A stretch of DNA of 11,531 nt from Chromatiales bacterium. GTDB lineage: Bacteria; Pseudomonadota; Gammaproteobacteria; Chromatiales; Chromatiaceae. The DNA is taken from positions 1 through 11,531 of the forward strand of contig JAHEIA010000042.1 in assembly GCA_024639625.1 (NCBI GenBank), in the 5' to 3' direction. Below, piece after piece: positions 6,945 through 11,531 of this stretch. Position numbers and translations under genes: made by a program. Position 1 is the stretch's first letter; every line of letters starts with the position of its first letter. The notes beneath the pieces were generated by a model. That model did not search any database, was not told the origin of the DNA, and saw nothing but the letters and a program-made list of their open reading frames with translations.

Positions 6945-7834
6945 TTTCCTTTACGCTGTTCGAGCAGATCGAGCAGATACTGACCGTAGGAATTCTTGTT
7001 CAAATCAGCAGCAAGACTACGCAGCTCCTGCGAGCTGATCCATGCGTTGCCATAGGCCACCTCTTCGGGGCAGCAGACCTTCAAGCCCTGGCGGTTCTCG
7101 ATGGTCTCGATGAAGCCCCCGGCCATCATCAAGGACTCGTGGGTCCCCGTGTCCAGCCAGGCAACACCGCGCCCCAGACGCACCAGGCGCAGTTGCCCCT
7201 GCTCCAGGTAGCGGCGATTTAGGTCGGTGATCTCGAGTTCTCCGCGCGCCGAGGGTTGCAGATCCGCGGCCAATTCCGCGACTTGACCGTCATAGAAATA
7301 GAGACCGGTAATCGCGTAGTGCGATTTCGGCTGTGAGGGCTTCTCTTCGAGTCCGATTACACGGCCGTCCTGATCGAATTCCGCGACCCCGTAGCGCTCA
7401 GGGTCCTTTACCCGGTAGCCAAAGACCGTGGCGCCCACGCGCTGCGCCGCCGCAGCGCGGAGTTGCTCCACCAAGCCGTGGCCGTAAAAGATATTGTCGC
7501 CGAGGATCAGGCAGCAAGGCTCACCGGCGAGAAAATCCCGGCCGATGAGAAACGCCTGCGCCAATCCGCCCGGCTCAGGCTGAATCGCGTAACTCAAACG
7601 GATGTTCCATTGCTCGCCGCCGCCGAGCAGGCCGCGGAATGCAGGCTCGTCGTGCGGGGTGGTAATGATCAGGATATCCCGAATGCCCGCCATCATGAGC
7701 GTCGCAAGGGGATAATAGATCATCGGCTTGTCATAGACAGGGAGCAGCTGTTTGCTGATTGAGCGGGTGAGCGGATAGAGGCGGGTCCCAGATCCGCCCG
7801 CCAATATGATCCCTTTGGTCGAAGTCTCGTGCAT
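6941..7834 (-). CDS. rmlA: Glucose-1-phosphate thymidylyltransferase
   Basis: RmlA makes dTDP-glucose and pyrophosphate from glucose-1-phosphate and dTTP; it is the first step of the rhamnose pathway and in the family is feedback-inhibited by dTDP-rhamnose. The 297-residue protein is of normal length. The nucleotide-binding signature [16 protein letters not shown] is at 8-23, followed by [17 protein letters not shown] at 27-43. [11 protein letters not shown] is at 85-95 and the metal-binding aspartate is D113 in [14 protein letters not shown] and the WLDTGTH motif lie further on. It starts 3 bases after the rmlB stop with no clear ribosome binding site, which suggests translational coupling to rmlB. 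Confidence 0.97.
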   Translation of the reverse strand: MHETSTKGIILAGGSGTRLYPLTRSISKQLLPVYDKPMIYYPLATLMMAGIRDILIITTPHDEPAFRGLLGGGEQWNIRLSYAIQPEPGGLAQAFLIGRDFLAGEPCCLILGDNIFYGHGLVEQLRAAAAQRVGATVFGYRVKDPERYGVAEFDQDGRVIGLEEKPSQPKSHYAITGLYFYDGQVAELAADLQPSARGELEITDLNRRYLEQGQLRLVRLGRGVAWLDTGTHESLMMAGGFIETIENRQGLKVCCPEEVAYGNAWISSQELRSLAADLNKNSYGQYLLDLLEQRKGK

Positions 7835-7837
7835 AGA

Positions 7838-8896
<1,059 letters not shown>

Positions 8897-8904
8897 CAGT
8901 CTGC

Positions 8905-9360
8905 TCAGAACGGGATGTCGTCGTCTAGGTCGGAGGCCGAGTCCGGCCCGCCATCGAACCCCTGCGCGGGCTGCTGTTGCCCTGCCGAGCGCTCGCCCGC
9001 GAACTCGGTACTCCCCCCAGTCCCCCGGCTGTCGAGCATCTGCATGTCGTTGGCCACGATCTCTGTCGTATAGCGGTCCTGCCCGTTCTGATCCTGCCAC
9101 TTCCGGGTCTGCAACCGGCCTTCCAGATACACCTTGGAGCCCTTGCGCAGATACTCGCCGACGATGTCCGCCAACTTGCCGAAAAACACCACCCGGTGCC
9201 ATTCGGTCCGCTCCTGCATCTCGCCGCTGGCGCGGTCGCGCCAAGTGTCCGTGGTCGCCAGCGTCACGTTTGCGACACCGGTTCCGCTCGGGCTGCGACG
9301 GACCTCGGGATCGCGCCCCAGGTTGCCGATGAGAATCACCTTGTTCACGCCTCTAGCCAT
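8905..9360 (-). CDS. ssb: Single-stranded DNA-binding protein
   Basis: SSB coats single-stranded DNA as a tetramer during replication, recombination and repair and recruits partner proteins through its C-terminal tip. The 151-residue protein has the OB fold at about 1-112, starting [19 protein letters not shown]. It keeps the four DNA-stacking residues in the same positions as E. coli: W40, W54, F60 and W88. A Gly- and Gln-rich linker follows and the protein ends in the acidic tip [15 protein letters not shown] lies about 9 bases before the ATG and is a fair ribosome binding site. The gene sits 66 bases after the transporter and 8 bases before rmlB. No LexA-type box was seen directly upstream. 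Confidence 0.97.
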   Translation of the reverse strand: MARGVNKVILIGNLGRDPEVRRSPSGTGVANVTLATTDTWRDRASGEMQERTEWHRVVFFGKLADIVGEYLRKGSKVYLEGRLQTRKWQDQNGQDRYTTEIVANDMQMLDSRGTGGSTEFAGERSAGQQQPAQGFDGGPDSASDLDDDIPF

Positions 9361-9426
9361 GGTAAAAAACCCTCACTCCTCGGTTGCTCCCTCCCTGCCA
9401 GGCGGGCGCAGAGAAAAGTCCGTAGT

Positions 9427-10782
9427 TTACGTGCTAGCGGTGGAAAATTCATCCAGGGCCTGCAGGTCCAGGCGGTCTCTGTCCACCTTGAGGTAGGCCG
9501 TCGCGTCCTCCGGCACCACCACCGCCTCGACAACACCGGGAACGCTGCGCAGCCGCCGCCCGATGCGCGTCGCTTCCTCGATCGATAGCGGGCCGACATG
9601 CAACAGCCGATTGCTCAAGGTCCCGGGACTGCGCATCCCCAGGGCGGCCAGGAACCACAGTGCGCAGGCCAGGGCGGAAAATCCGAGCACACCGCCGACA
9701 CCAAAGGTCTGATGCATCCAGCCACCAACGACACCGCCGAGGAAAGCACCGAGGAACTGCGAACTGGAATAGACCCCCATGGCGGTACCCTTGGCATCGG
9801 CCGGCGCCCGGCGCGAGATCAGAGACGGCAGAAGTGCCTCCAACAGATTGAAGGCTATGAAGAACACCAAGACCAGCGACACCAAGGCCCACAGCGACGT
9901 GACGTCGACTGACAGGCCAAGGTGCACCAGCACAAGGGCTCCGACCGCCGCCACGAAGACCTCCTTCGCCTTGCGTTTGCGCTCCGCCAGGATGATCAGC
10001 GGAACCATCCCGAGGAGGGAAAGCAGCAGGATGGGCAGATAAACCCAGCCTTGGATATCGCCCCGCAGGCCGAGGTCCCGCAACATCAACGGCAGCACAA
10101 GGAACATCGCGGTCAAGCTCATGTGCAGCGTGAGGATACCGAAATCGAGGCGCAGCAGCTGGGGATCGCTGAGCACCAGCCCGAATTGCCCCGGGGTAGC
10201 TTCCGCGTCGCGGTGTGGCTGGCTGTGCGCCGGGTGCGGAATCACGAACAGGACAATCAGAATACTGAACAAGGCGAGCCCCGCAGTAAGCCAGAAGATA
10301 CCGGGTACACCCACCCAGCGATTCAACAATGGACCGAGCATCAGCGCCAAGGCGAAAGAAATTCCGATACTCGCGCCGATGAAGGCCATGGCTTTGGTGC
10401 GCTGACTTTCCCGCGTGAGATCCGCAGCCAGCGCCATAACCGCCGCCGCCACAGCACCGCTACCCTGCAGAGCTCGGCCGGCAATCACTCCGTAAATGCT
10501 GTCGGCCATGGCCGCCAGCACACTGCCCAGCGCGAAGATAAGAAGACCGCCGATGATGACCGGCTTGCGGCCGATCCGATCGGACAACAAGCCGGCTGGG
10601 ATCTGCAACAGCGCCTGGGTCATTCCGTACGCCCCGATTGCGAGTCCGACCAGCAATGGGGTGACGTCCGTAAGACCCTCGGCATAGAGCGCAAACACCG
10701 GCAAGATCAAGAACAAACCCAACATGCGCACGGCGAAGACCCCGGCCAGGCCGAAGACCCCCCGCCGCTCTTCGCTGTTCAT
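9427..10782 (-). CDS. yajR: YajR-type major facilitator superfamily transporter with C-terminal YAM domain
   Basis: This is a 451-residue inner-membrane transporter with about twelve hydrophobic segments. The N-terminus (RRGVFGLAGVFAVRMLGLF at 6-24) closely resembles E. coli YajR, and MFS motif A is present as GLLSDRIGRKP at 64-74. GRALQGSGAVAAAVMAL and SSQFLGAF are further YajR-like stretches. After the last membrane segment, residues about 384-451 form a small soluble domain (VPGVVEAVVVPEDATAYLKVD) matching the YAM domain, a ferredoxin-like fold found in YajR. The substrate is not established for the family as far as I know; it is presumed to be a proton-driven exporter. I start at the ATG at 10782, which matches the YajR N-terminus; an in-frame ATG at 10842 would add 20 unsupported residues. 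It is divergent from uvrA and 66 bases upstream of ssb. Confidence 0.9.
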   Translation of the reverse strand: MNSEERRGVFGLAGVFAVRMLGLFLILPVFALYAEGLTDVTPLLVGLAIGAYGMTQALLQIPAGLLSDRIGRKPVIIGGLLIFALGSVLAAMADSIYGVIAGRALQGSGAVAAAVMALAADLTRESQRTKAMAFIGASIGISFALALMLGPLLNRWVGVPGIFWLTAGLALFSILIVLFVIPHPAHSQPHRDAEATPGQFGLVLSDPQLLRLDFGILTLHMSLTAMFLVLPLMLRDLGLRGDIQGWVYLPILLLSLLGMVPLIILAERKRKAKEVFVAAVGALVLVHLGLSVDVTSLWALVSLVLVFFIAFNLLEALLPSLISRRAPADAKGTAMGVYSSSQFLGAFLGGVVGGWMHQTFGVGGVLGFSALACALWFLAALGMRSPGTLSNRLLHVGPLSIEEATRIGRRLRSVPGVVEAVVVPEDATAYLKVDRDRLDLQALDEFSTAST

Positions 10783-10825
10783 TCTGCCGCCTGCTGCGCC
10801 TGGCCTTTCCACCGCTGCTCTGACT

Positions 10826-10860
10826 TTGCCCGCTAGCCACAAGAGGGCGTATATTAACAG
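10826..10860 (+). promoter_or_regulatory. Putative uvrA promoter overlapping a half LexA-type box
   Basis: TTGCCC (10826-10831) and TATATT (10850-10855) are separated by 18 bases and resemble sigma-70 -35 and -10 elements. They would start transcription about 25 bases before the uvrA ATG. At 10845-10860 the 16-base GGGCGTATATTAACAG matches only the right half (ACAG) and the AT-rich centre of the gammaproteobacterial SOS box CTGT-N8-ACAG. The minus strand has TAATAT at 10851-10856 that could serve the divergent transporter gene. LexA control is a guess from uvrA biology plus a half site. Confidence 0.4.
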
Positions 10861-10884
10861 GTTGGCTTAAGGTCGGATACGAAC

Positions 10885-11531
10885 ATGCAAACCCTTAAGA
10901 TTCGCGGGGCAAGAACGCACAATCTGCAAAACATCGATATCGATATCCCGCGGGATCGGCTGGTCGTCATCACCGGACTATCCGGTTCGGGGAAATCGTC
11001 TTTGGCGTTTGACACGATCTTCGCGGAGGGGAAACGCCGCTACGTGGAGTCCCTGTCCGCGTACGCGCGTCAATTTCTTGCGGTCATGGAAAAGCCGGAC
11101 GTCGACCTGATCGAAGGACTTTCTCCGGCCATCTCCATCGAGCAGAAGACCACCTCGCACAACCCGCGTTCGACGGTCGGCACGGTCACCGAAATCTATG
11201 ATTATCTGCGCCTGCTGTTCGCGCGCGCGGGAACCCCGCGCTGCCCGGCGCATGCTAGGAGTCTCGAGGCGCAAACCGTGAGCCAAATGGTCGACCAAGT
11301 GCTGGCCCTGCCTGAGGGTAGCCGGTTGATGCTGCTGGCGCCGGTGGTTTCCGAACGCAAAGGGGAGCACCAGAAGGTGCTCCAGGAGATGCATGCACAA
11401 GGTTTCATCCGCGCCCGCATCGATGGTGCGATTCACGAAATGGATGCCCTGCCGGAACTCGAACTGCACAAGAAACATACCATCGAGATCGTCGTAGACC
11501 GTTTCCGCGTGCGCAATGACCTGGCGCTGCG
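10885..11531 (+). CDS. uvrA: Excinuclease ABC subunit A, N-terminal part (runs off the window)
   Basis: UvrA is the damage-sensing ATPase of nucleotide excision repair; as a dimer it finds DNA lesions and loads UvrB. About 215 codons of a protein of roughly 940 residues lie in the window. The start [20 protein letters not shown] is typical, Walker A is GLSGSGKS at 31-38, and [13 protein letters not shown] and [12 protein letters not shown] follow. [16 protein letters not shown] leads toward the insertion that holds the UvrB-binding region. The sequence aligns closely with E. coli UvrA in my memory, without frameshift. TAAGG at 10868-10872 is a distant ribosome binding site. The gene is truncated only by the end of the window. 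Confidence 0.97.
   Translation, partial: MQTLKIRGARTHNLQNIDIDIPRDRLVVITGLSGSGKSSLAFDTIFAEGKRRYVESLSAYARQFLAVMEKPDVDLIEGLSPAISIEQKTTSHNPRSTVGTVTEIYDYLRLLFARAGTPRCPAHARSLEAQTVSQMVDQVLALPEGSRLMLLAPVVSERKGEHQKVLQEMHAQGFIRARIDGAIHEMDALPELELHKKHTIEIVVDRFRVRNDLAL

Noticed and set aside
9922..10836. A 304-codon plus-strand open frame, rich in Gln, His and Arg, opposite the transporter
   Set aside because: It is the mirror of hydrophobic membrane codons, which gives polar residues on the opposite strand; the minus-strand YajR match is strong.

Overview
The window is a GC-rich, densely coded stretch of bacterial chromosome, most likely from a gammaproteobacterium. Three things point there: the divergent uvrA / YajR-type transporter - ssb neighbourhood, UvrA, SSB and YajR sequences that closely resemble the enterobacterial proteins, and an RRM protein of a kind I associate with gammaproteobacteria. 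A respiratory or sulfur-oxidising lineage such as Chromatiales or a relative would fit the periplasmic cytochrome pair, but this is inference. I see no tRNA, rRNA, CRISPR array, insertion sequence or phage gene. No gene-free gap exceeds about 135 bases.

Left part (1-3829): a small RNA-binding (RRM) protein gene runs leftward. It is divergent from rsmA (16S rRNA dimethyltransferase), which is followed after 2 bases by a Lon-type ATP-dependent protease with an unusual N-terminal domain. This group reads as RNA and protein quality control.

Middle part (3830-5464): after an 81-base AT-rich gap with a 5-6-5 palindrome comes a two-gene exported unit. The first gene is a diheme cytochrome c fused to a C-terminal DUF302 domain. 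The second overlaps it by 55 bases and encodes a free-standing secreted DUF302-like protein that lacks both cysteines of the fused copy. This is the least described part of the window and the best candidate for a new periplasmic redox module.

Right part (5465-10782): six genes run leftward, in transcription order yajR-type transporter, ssb, rmlB, rmlA, rmlC, rmlD. The four rml genes make the complete dTDP-L-rhamnose pathway from glucose-1-phosphate and dTTP. Spacing is tight from ssb through rmlD: 8 bases, 3 bases, a 4-base overlap, 28 bases. A rightward partial uvrA (10885 to the window end) diverges from this cluster. The short region between holds a promoter-like sequence overlapping half of a LexA-type box.
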